Below, in pieces: positions 32,717-40,843 of a stretch of 64,000 bases of DNA (position 1 is the stretch's first letter; each line of letters starts with the position of its first letter). The notes below the pieces were generated by a model. It made no database searches. It was not told the DNA's origin and saw only the letters and a program-made list of their open reading frames with translations. This DNA is from RGIG4034 sp045628945 (lineage in GTDB: Bacteria > Bacillota > Clostridia > Lachnospirales > Lachnospiraceae). Made by a program: the position numbers and the translations under genes. The DNA lies in assembly GCA_045628945.1 (NCBI GenBank), contig JAZQQG010000015.1, forward strand, positions 1-64,000, given 5' to 3'.

Positions 32717-32932
32717 TTATTCAGCGGGAGTTGCCCCAACAGTGGGAGCATCGTCCTCGTCCTCATCGTCCTCATCGAAGTCATCGTCCTCGATATCTTC
32801 GAATTCCTCATCGAACTCTTCATCATAGCTCGGTGCAAAGAACTTATATACCACAAATGCTACTGCTGCAATCACACACAGAACAGCAAGAATCGTTAAA
32901 ATTGTCTTTAATGCACTACTTTTTTTCTCCAT
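32717..32932 (-). CDS. Small membrane protein with acidic tail
   Basis: 71 residues from ATG 32932 (GGAGGTG upstream). One helix near the N-terminus (ILTILAVLCVIAAVAFVVYKFF) is followed by a run of Asp and Glu (residues about 36-62) and the end PTVGATPAE. I recognise no family beyond similarity in style to small single-span acidic proteins of Lachnospiraceae. It has a strong promoter and terminator of its own, so it is very likely a real monocistronic gene. Function unknown. Confidence 0.75.
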   Translation of the reverse strand: MEKKSSALKTILTILAVLCVIAAVAFVVYKFFAPSYDEEFDEEFEDIEDDDFDEDDEDEDDAPTVGATPAE

Positions 32933-32959
32933 AAGAGTCACCTCCGTATATTTGTTGTA

Positions 32960-32988
32960 ATTATAGCATATCTCCGAAAATTTGACAA
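32960..32988 (-). promoter_or_regulatory. Promoter of the small acidic membrane protein gene
   Basis: TTGTCA (32983-32988), a 17-bp spacer and TATAAT (32960-32965), 27 bp upstream of the ATG. Confidence 0.75.
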
Positions 32989-32996
32989 TGAAGGAA

Positions 32997-35378
32997 TCAG
33001 ACTTTTACAAGTTTTGCAAACCCTGCGTACATCACCTTACTGCCGTAGGAATCAAACATAACGGTTACCTGATAATCCTTAGGCCCCGGATCCAACTTAA
33101 GCACCGTTCCTTCGCCGAATTTTACATGCTTCACGCGATCTCCCACCTCATAATCCGGTTTGCCGCCCGTTCCCATCGAAGCCCCCTTCGTAAGACCGGA
33201 CAAAGCATTTGCGGTTGTCTTCGCAGCGCCGTAGGTTGAGGTCATCTGCCGACCGACCGGTGACTGAACCGGAGGCTTCTTCAACTCGCGATTCGGAGTT
33301 CCATAGACACCTACGCCACGATTGGCGGTGCTTCCATAGGCACCCACTCCGCGATTGGCGGTACTGCCGTAGACGCCTACGCCGCGATTATTGCCGATGC
33401 CGAAACGACTGTTGGTGAACGGCTCGCTCGGTTCGATTTTCTTTTTCTCCGGGGGTGCGATATCAAAAAGATCACGCGGAATCTCCCGGACGAATCGGCT
33501 AATCGGAAAGTACTGCGTCTCCCCATGATTCATACGCTGTCTGGCCGCCGTAAGGGTTAAAGCCAATCTCGCACGCGTAATACCGACATAGGCAAGACGT
33601 CGTTCCTCTTCCAGCTCCGAATCATCACTGATACACCGCTCACTCGGGAAAAGACCATCCTCCATTCCTGCCAAATAGACATAGTCAAACTCCAGACCCT
33701 TTGCCGCATGCAAGGTCATGAGCAACACCTTGGCATCCGCTTCATTTACGTTGTCGATATCCGCAACCAGCGCCACCTCATTTAAGAAATCATTTAAAGT
33801 CGCTCCCGGATTCGCCTCCGCATAGGAGACAATCTTATTGACCAATTCATCGAGGTTCTGGCGACGATCCTTGTTATCTTCATCGTCCTCGGCAATCTCG
33901 GCCACGTAGTCCAGATAATCCGTCTGGGTCAGAACACGTTCCATTAAACGTCCGAGTCCCAGTGCCACCAGGTCGCTTCGAAGTGCCTGAATCAGGTTCA
34001 CGAAACCTAAGAGCTTCGTTGCCGTTTTTCCAAGACCCGGAATCTGTTCCGCACGCTTCAACGCCTCATAGAAGCTGATATCGTTCTCATGTGCATAATC
34101 ATCAACCTTGGCAATGGTCGTCGCACCGATACCTCGCTTCGGCACATTGATGATACGCTTCACGCTTAAGTCATCGGCCGCATTGTCAATCGTCTTTAAA
34201 TAGCACAGAATGTCCTTAATCTCTCGTCTGGAATAGAAGTTCACGCCGCCGACCACGCTATAGGGAATTCCCTCCAGAACAAATCGCTCTTCCAGCTGTC
34301 TCGACTGGGCATTGGTTCGATACAACACCGCTGTACTTGCCCACGCATCCGGATTCGTTTTTACCAATCGACGAACATCACTTGCGATATACTCCGCCTC
34401 CTCATAGGAGGTATCCAACTGGCGAAAATGAATACGCTCGCCCCGGTCCTTCTCCGTCCACAGCGACTTATCCTTACGTTCGGTATTGTTATGAATTACA
34501 GAATTTGCCGCTTCCAGAATCGTCTGGGTAGAGCGGTAATTCTGCTCAAGTTTAATCACAACGGCGTCCGGGAACACCTTCTCAAAATCCAGGATATTGC
34601 GAATATTCGCACCACGGAACTTATAAATCGACTGATCGTCATCTCCTACCACGCAGAGATTGCGGTAGCGCGCCGAGAGCAGGCGAATAAACTCAAACTG
34701 TACCGTGTTCGTATCCTGGTACTCATCGACCATAATATAGCGGAATTTCTCCTGATACTGCTCTAACACCTCCGGACACTTCTTAAAAAGTTCCACCGTC
34801 TTAAGCAGCAGATCGTCGAAATCCAGTGCATTGTTCTTGTGCAGTTCCTCCTGGTAGACATGATAAACCTGCGCATATCGCTTCTTGTTATAGTCTCCCA
34901 TAACGCTCATCTCATATTCTGCCGGGCCCATCATATCGTTTTTTGCCGCAGAGATTGCCGCCAAAAGAGAACGCTCTTTTATCTGCTTCGTATCGATATT
35001 CAACCGTTTGCAGATATCACGCATTAACGTCTTCTGATCATCGGTATCGTAGATGGTAAAATTCGTATCGTAACCGATTCGATCGATATAACGGTGCAGA
35101 ATGCGTACACAGGTTGCATGAAAGGTCATCACCCAGACCTGCTCCGAATTCGGAACCAGTGCATCGACTCTGGCCTTCATCTCTCCCGCTGCCTTATTGG
35201 TGAAGGTAATGGCCATAATATTCCAGGGCTTCACCTCACAGTCTTCAATCATATGTGCAATTCTATGGACCAGCACTCTGGTCTTACCGCTTCCGGCTCC
35301 CGCCAACAGCAGCACAGGCCCTTCTGTCTGTAATACAGCCTTCTGCTGCATCGGATTCAAATGTTCAATATTCGTCAT
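32997..35378 (-). CDS. pcrA: ATP-dependent DNA helicase PcrA/UvrD
   Basis: 793 residues. Superfamily 1A 3'-5' helicase acting in repair and plasmid replication. Motifs in order: Q-motif LNPMQQKAV, Walker A GAGSGKT, Ia AITFTNKAA, II DEYQDTN, III GDDDQSIYKFRGA, IV YRS, V TLHAAKGLEFDYVYL, VI EERRLAYVGITRA. The C-terminal tail holds three near-identical units of about 12 residues (NRGVGVYGSTA and variants, about 685-720) and ends in the Tudor-like RNA-polymerase-contact domain (GDRVKHVKFGEGTVLKL). Its promoter overlaps the stop of the EamA gene. The tail repeats are unusual and look like a recent in-frame tandem expansion. Confidence 0.95.
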   Translation of the reverse strand: MTNIEHLNPMQQKAVLQTEGPVLLLAGAGSGKTRVLVHRIAHMIEDCEVKPWNIMAITFTNKAAGEMKARVDALVPNSEQVWVMTFHATCVRILHRYIDRIGYDTNFTIYDTDDQKTLMRDICKRLNIDTKQIKERSLLAAISAAKNDMMGPAEYEMSVMGDYNKKRYAQVYHVYQEELHKNNALDFDDLLLKTVELFKKCPEVLEQYQEKFRYIMVDEYQDTNTVQFEFIRLLSARYRNLCVVGDDDQSIYKFRGANIRNILDFEKVFPDAVVIKLEQNYRSTQTILEAANSVIHNNTERKDKSLWTEKDRGERIHFRQLDTSYEEAEYIASDVRRLVKTNPDAWASTAVLYRTNAQSRQLEERFVLEGIPYSVVGGVNFYSRREIKDILCYLKTIDNAADDLSVKRIINVPKRGIGATTIAKVDDYAHENDISFYEALKRAEQIPGLGKTATKLLGFVNLIQALRSDLVALGLGRLMERVLTQTDYLDYVAEIAEDDEDNKDRRQNLDELVNKIVSYAEANPGATLNDFLNEVALVADIDNVNEADAKVLLMTLHAAKGLEFDYVYLAGMEDGLFPSERCISDDSELEEERRLAYVGITRARLALTLTAARQRMNHGETQYFPISRFVREIPRDLFDIAPPEKKKIEPSEPFTNSRFGIGNNRGVGVYGSTANRGVGAYGSTANRGVGVYGTPNRELKKPPVQSPVGRQMTSTYGAAKTTANALSGLTKGASMGTGGKPDYEVGDRVKHVKFGEGTVLKLDPGPKDYQVTVMFDSYGSKVMYAGFAKLVKV

Positions 35379-35432
35379 GAATTCTCTCCATTACTGTCCG
35401 ACCGCCGCCGATTCAACGGACAGTCCTTGTCT

Positions 35433-35461
35433 ATTATATCGATTCCGCCCCGCACTTACAA
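35433..35461 (-). promoter_or_regulatory. Promoter of pcrA
   Basis: TTGTAA (35456-35461, sharing bases with the EamA stop codon), a 17-bp spacer and TATAAT (35433-35438). The leader contains an inverted repeat ACTGTCCG / CGGACAGT just before the start codon. Confidence 0.7.
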
Positions 35462-36331
35462 GATTGCGACCACGATTCCGGCAATGATAATCACTGCGCA
35501 TAGAAGTTTCGTCCAGATTCGCTTCTCATGGAAAATGAAACGGCCTCCCAAAATCGTCACAATACAGCCGGACTGTTTGATTAACGTCATAATCGTCACC
35601 TTGCTCTCCGGCATTCCGTTGGCAATAAAGAGGGCCCGGTCTGCCAGCACGAACATAATACTGAGCAGATAGATCCAGTAATTGCGTACCAGGCTCTTCC
35701 AGTGAAGCTTCGTTCGCGTAACCAGAAAGTACAACGCATAGTAAAGCACCAAAAAAAGCATATACCAGAACTGCAACTGCGACGAGGTCAGGTCCTTCAT
35801 CAACACCTTATCCATCGTACCCGATACTGCGTTCAATAAACAGGACACAAACGCAAGAAATACAAAGAACGCGGTTCCCAGTTTTCTTTTCTCCGCGGGG
35901 ACCGGAATTACCGGTTCCTTTTTCTTCGGGGATAGGGCTTTTAGCAGAAATAGGCCGGTCAGAACGAGACACAGTCCGACAATCTGCATGGTTGACATCG
36001 TCTCATGCAGCAGAAACACCCCCAACGCCGTGGAAAAAAGTACCCGCGACAGGTCCAGCACTCCGAACAGACTGATGGGCAACTTATCAATCGCCTGAAA
36101 GGAGCAGATCCATGCCACGAAGATTACGAAGCTTTTCAGTGCAATATACCCATACTGCGGTGCCGTCACTCCACCGACACGCGGAAGATCCGGCAGTACC
36201 ATGACAAACGAGATCAGCGTGTAATACAACAGCACCTCAAGGGCTGTATTTTTGCCAAGACTTTTCTTTTTAACTATCTCCCGGCACCCTTTCATAACGC
36301 CGTAGAACAATACCAATAACATCCAGCTCAT
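35456..36331 (-). CDS. EamA/DMT-superfamily transporter
   Basis: 291 residues with ten predicted helices in two EamA repeats: residues 1-130 (SLFGVLDLSRVLFSTALGVFLLHETMSTMQIVGLCLVLTG is the conserved end of repeat 1) and 150-291 (VTIMTLIKQSGCIVTILGGRFIFHEKRIWTKLLCAVIIIAGI closes repeat 2). The Glu in the HE motif of both halves is typical. These are metabolite or drug exporters; the substrate is not predictable. It starts 67 bp from the divergent DUF1836 gene and ends at the pcrA promoter. Confidence 0.88.
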   Translation of the reverse strand: MSWMLLVLFYGVMKGCREIVKKKSLGKNTALEVLLYYTLISFVMVLPDLPRVGGVTAPQYGYIALKSFVIFVAWICSFQAIDKLPISLFGVLDLSRVLFSTALGVFLLHETMSTMQIVGLCLVLTGLFLLKALSPKKKEPVIPVPAEKRKLGTAFFVFLAFVSCLLNAVSGTMDKVLMKDLTSSQLQFWYMLFLVLYYALYFLVTRTKLHWKSLVRNYWIYLLSIMFVLADRALFIANGMPESKVTIMTLIKQSGCIVTILGGRFIFHEKRIWTKLLCAVIIIAGIVVAIL

Positions 36332-36398
36332 ACTGTATCCTACCCAACTAACGAAGAATCATCTTGCGATGTAGTATTGAAAACTATATAATGTAATT

Positions 36399-37013
36399 AT
36401 GAGAAAAGAAGAAAACGAAGTACTAAACAACATATTGCAGTCCCTGGATCGGTTCCACGCCATTTCTCCGGAAGAGATTCCCCATATCAATCTCTATATG
36501 GATCAGCTGACCGGTTTACTGGACGCACATCTCCGTGCAGCCACCTGCAATCCCGCAGGCGATAAGGACGATAAGATTCTTACGAAAACCATGATCAACA
36601 ATTACGCAAAGAACAATCTCCTGCCTTCGCCCGACAATAAGAAGTACAACAAAGAACATCTCTTAATTCTGATTGTCATCTACTATCTGAAGGGTTTTCT
36701 CTCCATCAGTGAGATTCAGGCACTCTTAAATCCGATTACCGACCGCTACTTTGGCAGCGAATCCGATTTTGGAATTGAGGAGATTTATGCGGAGTTAGTC
36801 TCCACCTCTGCGGCGGATATGGAGCATCTGAAGTCCGAGCTGGCTGACGTTTTTACGGATAGCATGGAACACTTTGAAAATGCACCTAAGGAAGATTCCT
36901 CCCGACTGAAGCTGTTCGGATATGTCCTTCGCTTATGTCGTGATGTTTATTACAAAAAACGAATCATCGAGCAGATTATCGATTCTCTGCGAGATTCAGA
37001 AGAAGAGCCTTAA
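36399..37013 (+). CDS. DUF1836 domain protein
   Basis: 204 residues. The central part TKTMINNYAKNNLLPSPDNKKYNKEHLLILIVIYYLKGFLSISEIQALL matches DUF1836, whose MerR-like winged-helix pattern (a HTH, then a K-x-Y wing, then a helix) suggests DNA binding. The C-terminal half is helical and acidic. It is found almost only in Firmicutes and no target is known. The 3' end overlaps the end of the convergent HAD gene by 38 bp, so full-length messages would be antisense to each other there. Confidence 0.85.
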   Translation: MRKEENEVLNNILQSLDRFHAISPEEIPHINLYMDQLTGLLDAHLRAATCNPAGDKDDKILTKTMINNYAKNNLLPSPDNKKYNKEHLLILIVIYYLKGFLSISEIQALLNPITDRYFGSESDFGIEEIYAELVSTSAADMEHLKSELADVFTDSMEHFENAPKEDSSRLKLFGYVLRLCRDVYYKKRIIEQIIDSLRDSEEEP

Positions 37014-37737
37014 CCTTGGCATAATCGCCATCCAAAATTTCATAGGTTGCTTGATAGCTAAGAGGGTTGCCTGCCGCAATCCTCTTTTTTTCCGCCCACT
37101 CATCGGTAAGAATATAGACGCTGGGAATTCCGTAATCATTCGCAATCTTAATATCGCTGGTCGGATCGTTCCCAACCATAATACACTCCTTCGGATTCAA
37201 TCGGTATTTCTTCATGCACGCATCCATAAATCGCACATCAGGTTTGCATAACTCATATTCCGAGGAAATCAGCACGCCGTCAAAATACGGAAGCAATCCC
37301 AATTCGATTAACTCCGGCATCGTAAAGGCATGTTGCGCATTACTAAGCAGGAATACACGTCCTCCCTTTTCATGAATTCCCGCAAGAATCTCTGTGACGT
37401 AGGGAAACAACCGTAAATATTTGCGACTTAAGATGCGGAAGGTCATTGCAAGGTAATCCACCATTTCGGAGGTCGGAGTCACTCCTTTTTTGGTCATCAG
37501 TTCACGAAAAACATGACGAATCTCCGGCTCCGGATACGCACCGCCGACCTGCGCTCTCGTTTTTTCCACCTCGAGGGCACAAAGGCGCAAATATTCCTTT
37601 CTCAGTTCCTTTCCGTCATAGTTTGCGCCGAGGGACGTATAGAAAGCCGCCATCTTATTCCAGAGATAGGCGGATTTTTCGTTGGTATGAATATCGGCAA
37701 GTGTTCCGTATAAGTCAAAAATGAAATTGCGAATCAT
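36976..37737 (-). CDS. HAD-family hydrolase
   Basis: 253 residues from ATG 37737 (AGAAAGG upstream). HAD motifs: I FDLYGTLAD with the nucleophile Asp near residue 7, II FLLSNAQ, III Lys in CKPDVRFM, IV MVGNDPTSDIKIA. The helical cap insertion after motif I places it in subfamily I, like phosphoglycolate phosphatase or haloacid dehalogenase relatives. Substrate unknown. Convergent with the DUF1836 gene and divergent from the YerC-like gene. Confidence 0.88.
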   Translation of the reverse strand: MIRNFIFDLYGTLADIHTNEKSAYLWNKMAAFYTSLGANYDGKELRKEYLRLCALEVEKTRAQVGGAYPEPEIRHVFRELMTKKGVTPTSEMVDYLAMTFRILSRKYLRLFPYVTEILAGIHEKGGRVFLLSNAQHAFTMPELIELGLLPYFDGVLISSEYELCKPDVRFMDACMKKYRLNPKECIMVGNDPTSDIKIANDYGIPSVYILTDEWAEKKRIAAGNPLSYQATYEILDGDYAKVKALLLNLAENR

Positions 37738-37771
37738 AAGAAAACCTTTCTGTTTTTTCAAACGTTAAAAC

Positions 37772-37800
37772 TTTACAGTACTAAACTGTTGTGCTACAAT
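37772..37800 (+). promoter_or_regulatory. Promoter of the YerC-like gene with internal palindrome
   Basis: TTTACA (37772-37777), a 17-bp spacer and TACAAT (37795-37800). The palindrome ACAGT-ACTAA-ACTGT (37775-37789) overlaps the -35 and spacer, an operator-like position. The encoded protein is TrpR-like, so autoregulation is plausible but inferred. Confidence 0.65.
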
Positions 37801-37855
37801 ACGATTGACGGCTCCGTTCCGGAGCTTCAGTTGTATGGATTGGGGAGGAACTTCT

Positions 37856-38152
37856 ATGAATTCCAAAATTAAGACCAAAGCGGTAGATCATATGCTTGAT
37901 GCGATTCTCTGTCTTGAGACCAAAGAGGAAGCGTACAATTTCTTCGAGGATCTCTGCACAGTGAAGGAGATTCTCTCCCTCTCCCAGCGTTTCGATGTTG
38001 CCACGATGTTGCGTGAGCAGCGCACCTACCTGGACATTGCAAAAGAGACCGGTGCATCTACAGCTACCATCAGCCGTGTCAACCGCTCTCTTCAGTATGG
38101 TTGTGATGGTTATGAACTCATCTTTGAGCGTTTGGAAGCCAAAGAAAAATAG
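37856..38152 (+). CDS. YerC/YecD family TrpR-like regulator
   Basis: 98 residues from ATG 37856 (GGGGAGGA upstream). LETKEEAYNFFEDLCTVKEILSLSQRFDVATML and the HTH DIAKETGASTATISRVNRSLQYG match the YerC/YecD group of the Trp-repressor superfamily. The protein spans the whole domain and should be an all-helical dimer that binds DNA. It is not established that tryptophan is the ligand in this group. A perfect inverted repeat in its own promoter is a candidate target. Confidence 0.9.
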   Translation: MNSKIKTKAVDHMLDAILCLETKEEAYNFFEDLCTVKEILSLSQRFDVATMLREQRTYLDIAKETGASTATISRVNRSLQYGCDGYELIFERLEAKEK

Positions 38153-38195
38153 AATCACAGGCCATCAAATCGTATAAGCATATTGCTTTTCTGTA

Positions 38196-38570
38196 TTATT
38201 CCTTCGAAGGAGTCTTCACGATATTGGTATGCATCGTGCAGTTTCCACGGAATACCGCATTCTCATCGATAATTAAACTCGTCGTGGCGATATCGCCTTC
38301 AATCGAACCGGTAGCGGTAATCTCAATCTTCATATCCACCGTAACATCACCGACAACGGCACCACCGACAATAATGTTGCGTGCACGCACGTTTCCGTTA
38401 ATCTTAGCCTTTTCTCCCAGAATAATCGTACCTTCACTGGTAACATCACCGTTAACAATTCCCTCGATACGGGTGGTCTCTTTCGTTGTGAAGTTGCCGT
38501 CCAGAACGGTACCGGGTCCTAAAATACTGTTAATTCTCTGAGGCTTCGTCTCCTCTTGTCTTCTTGCCAT
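38196..38570 (-). CDS. Bactofilin
   Basis: 124 residues. The body (about 25-115) is a right-handed beta-helix of short repeats: TRIEGIVNGDVTSEGTIILGEKAKINGNVRARNIIVGGAVVGDVT, then GSIEGDIATTSLIIDENAVFRGNCTM, the signature of polymer-forming bactofilins. Disordered basic and Thr-rich ends flank it. Bactofilins form membrane-associated filaments that place cell-wall enzymes. The gene follows that of a LytM-like membrane protein with a 16-bp gap, the common bactofilin-M23 pairing. Confidence 0.93.
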   Translation of the reverse strand: MARRQEETKPQRINSILGPGTVLDGNFTTKETTRIEGIVNGDVTSEGTIILGEKAKINGNVRARNIIVGGAVVGDVTVDMKIEITATGSIEGDIATTSLIIDENAVFRGNCTMHTNIVKTPSKE

Positions 38571-38586
38571 ACGTTCCTCCGTATTC

Positions 38587-39396
38587 TTATCCCTTTAACT
38601 GCATTACATCCATCGGGTTAATGTAAGTTCCGTTTAATACAATCTGGTATCCCAGAGTAAGCGCGTTCTCCGCAACATCGAAGAGCATATCGCCTTTTAC
38701 AACCTGATCTCCGACCTTTACCGCCGTGGCCAGATTGCACCGGTAGATTGAGACATAACCATTGCCATGGTCAATACGAACCATATAACCATAATCCGGA
38801 TCATCCAGCACATCGATGACCGTACCGGTTGCCACAGCCATTACCTGACTGCCTTCCTGCAACTGGAACAAAACGATGGGGTTCACCGCAGAAAGAATCA
38901 GGCTTGCCAGTTCCTCCGGAACCACCACTTCGCCCTCTTCATTGGTATAACTCTCCACAATATTGTCCGGAATTGTACCGTCGCCTTCTACCTCCTGCAT
39001 GCCGAGCACCTTATTCGCAGGAAGACCGCTCGGCACAAAAGCCAAGGCATCAAGGGCATCACGTTCTTCCTTAAATTGCGCCAATTCCTCCAGCGTCGCG
39101 CCCATAATGGCATTCTTCTCAAGAAGCTCCTCGTTCAGCTTCTTAATCTCAGATTTCTCCGACTTCAGGGTCGCAATCTGAGTCTCCAGGGATGACTGCT
39201 TCTCTTTGGCCTGACGTACCGTTGCCTGATCCACATAGAAACAGGCAAACGCCACCCCCGCCGACAGTAGCATCATCAAAAAGAGTACCAAAAATACCGT
39301 GCGCGATAGACTGTACTGGTGTTCAACACGATTGATATCGTTGGAAACGATTACAATTGTCTTTTTCACTTTTCTTCTATGACGTGTTTTGCTCAA
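38587..39396 (-). CDS. LytM/M23-like membrane protein lacking zinc ligands
   Basis: 269 residues, probably starting at TTG 39396, which has GGAGG at 9 nt. A basic N-terminus, one membrane helix (TVFLVLFLMMLLSAGVAFACFYV), a coiled coil (about 65-115) and a C-terminal M23 fold (SQVMAVATGTVIDVLDDPDYGYMVRIDHGNGYVSIYR). The zinc ligands of active enzymes are absent: no H-x3-D before the first strand, RCN in place of the YaHl motif, and LGYQIVLNG in place of HLHFE. It is therefore probably a non-catalytic LytM protein, like EnvC- or SpoIIQ-type scaffolds or activators. Paired with bactofilin, it likely links filaments to wall remodelling (inference). Confidence 0.85.
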   Translation of the reverse strand: MSKTRHRRKVKKTIVIVSNDINRVEHQYSLSRTVFLVLFLMMLLSAGVAFACFYVDQATVRQAKEKQSSLETQIATLKSEKSEIKKLNEELLEKNAIMGATLEELAQFKEERDALDALAFVPSGLPANKVLGMQEVEGDGTIPDNIVESYTNEEGEVVVPEELASLILSAVNPIVLFQLQEGSQVMAVATGTVIDVLDDPDYGYMVRIDHGNGYVSIYRCNLATAVKVGDQVVKGDMLFDVAENALTLGYQIVLNGTYINPMDVMQLKG

Positions 39397-39533
39397 ACGA
39401 GTACACCTCCGCAAATCCTACCCATTTTACCATAGGATTCCCACCGTTTACAACGCATTCGGCAAAGTTTGGGAGTTGTGGCGGTATTTTATACACATTT
39501 TTTGTAAATAATCACCACTTTTTCGGATTATTC

Positions 39534-39562
39534 TTTACTTTTTTTTGCCGTTATGCTATTCT
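39534..39562 (+). promoter_or_regulatory. Promoter of the cold shock gene
   Basis: TTTACT (39534-39539), a 17-bp T-rich spacer and TATTCT (39557-39562); the leader before the ATG at 39609 is about 40 nt. Confidence 0.5.
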
Positions 39563-39608
39563 TACATTGTTGTGAAAGCAACGATATTTTATCTTGGAGG
39601 TAGTTATA

Positions 39609-39806
39609 ATGAAAGGTACTGTTAAGTGGTTCAACAACCAGAAGGGTTACGGCTTCATCTCTGATGAGAGCGGTAAGGACGTATTCGTTCACTACTCCGG
39701 ACTGAACATGGAAGGCTTCAAGTCTCTTGACGAGGGTGCTTCTGTAGAGTTCGAAGTAGTTAACGGTGAGAAGGGACCTCAGGCTGTTAACGTAACCAAG
39801 TTATAA
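39609..39806 (+). CDS. csp: Cold shock protein (CspA family)
   Basis: 65 residues, one cold-shock domain. RNP1 is KGYGFIS and RNP2 is VFVHYS; the start MKGTVKWFNNQ is preceded by TTGGAGG. It binds single-stranded nucleic acid and acts as an RNA chaperone. A strong hairpin terminator follows at 39914. Codons are of the preferred type throughout, suggesting high expression. Confidence 0.97.
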   Translation: MKGTVKWFNNQKGYGFISDESGKDVFVHYSGLNMEGFKSLDEGASVEFEVVNGEKGPQAVNVTKL

Positions 39807-39913
39807 GTTGAATCCTTATAACACATTTAATCTCTAGTTATTACATGTGCCTTTTCTTGAATAATATTGTTTTAGAAAGAAGCTATTGCATTACAAAAGA
39901 TTAAAGAACCAAC

Positions 39914-39944
39914 AAAAGGATGAGCATTTTGCTCATCCTTTTTT
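39914..39944. terminator. Terminator between csp and hisA
   Basis: AAGGATGAGC / GCTCATCCTT, a perfect 10-bp stem with a 5-nt loop, T-run on the plus side and TTTTGTT on the minus side. It can serve both convergent genes. Confidence 0.88.
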
Positions 39945-39979
39945 CATGCAACTTTCGCGGCATCCATTATCGCTTCCGT

Positions 39980-40768
39980 CTACTTCATATGCGCTAACAC
40001 TTCCCGATAATCCATCGTGCCGCCGAACAGGGACAGGGCACTTCCGATGGTTACATTCACATGATTCTTTCCAAGGATCCGAATCCGATCCAAATCTTCA
40101 AAGGAATGCACTCCGCCGGCGTAGGTTATCTTTCGATCGGTATACTCTCCCAACATCTGCACCAATTCCGTTTCCACACCGTTTTGCTTGCCTTCCACAT
40201 CCACCGCATGAATCAGAAATTCATCACAGTACCTGGCAAATTCACGCATCGTGTCAGTGGTTAACATAACATCCGTAAATTTCTGCCAGCGGTCGGTCAC
40301 CACATAATAACCGTTCTCCATAGGCTTCTTACGGCAGCTTAGATCAATGCAAAGATGCTTCGGTCCCACCGCCTCGCTGATTCGTTTCAAGGCTTCGTAA
40401 TCCACCTGTCCGTCCCGGAATACATAGCTTGTCACAATGACATGACTGGCTCCGGCCTCAATGAACTCTCTTGCATTGTCTGCGGTAATTCCTCCACCGA
40501 CCTGAAGTCCTCCCGGATAGGCGCGCAGAGCCGCAAGTGCCTGTGCTTTTGTGGCTTCGTATTCTTCCGTTCCGGCCTTATTCAACAGAATAATGTGTCC
40601 GCCGGTAATGTTGTCGGAAGCATACAAACGGGCATAGAAGGGGGCATCCTGCTCCGATACATAGTTCTCGGTTACCTTGCTTGCGCCGGCCGCATTCTCT
40701 TTTAACGAGCCACCGACAATCTGCTTCACTTTCCCGTCATGAATATCAATACAAGGTCTGAATTCCAT
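39980..40768 (-). CDS. hisA: HisA, eukaryotic-type ProFAR isomerase
   Basis: 262 residues from ATG 40768. It isomerises ProFAR to PRFAR in histidine synthesis. FRPCIDIHDGKVKQIVGG, LQVGGGITADNAREFIEAGASHVIVTSYVF, LCIDLSCRKK and KITYAGGVHSFEDLDRI fit the HisA variant best known from fungi and plants and found in some Clostridia, rather than the usual bacterial HisA (about 240 residues). The catalytic Asp is in PCIDIHDG. No other his gene is in the window; it follows dapB by 75 bp with a weak hairpin between. The orphan position hints at separate acquisition. Confidence 0.85.
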   Translation of the reverse strand: MEFRPCIDIHDGKVKQIVGGSLKENAAGASKVTENYVSEQDAPFYARLYASDNITGGHIILLNKAGTEEYEATKAQALAALRAYPGGLQVGGGITADNAREFIEAGASHVIVTSYVFRDGQVDYEALKRISEAVGPKHLCIDLSCRKKPMENGYYVVTDRWQKFTDVMLTTDTMREFARYCDEFLIHAVDVEGKQNGVETELVQMLGEYTDRKITYAGGVHSFEDLDRIRILGKNHVNVTIGSALSLFGGTMDYREVLAHMK

Positions 40769-40796
40769 ACTGTTCTCGCTCCCCTCAGCGGTTGAA

Positions 40797-40822
40797 AATG
40801 GCTGTCGTTTCCGGCAGCCATT
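40797..40822 (-). terminator. Weak terminator or attenuator after dapB
   Basis: AATGGCTG pairs with CAGCCATT across a 10-nt loop, followed by only four T on the minus strand. It may lower but not stop read-through into hisA. Confidence 0.5.
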
Positions 40823-40843
40823 GGTTAACATAACTTTTCTTCC

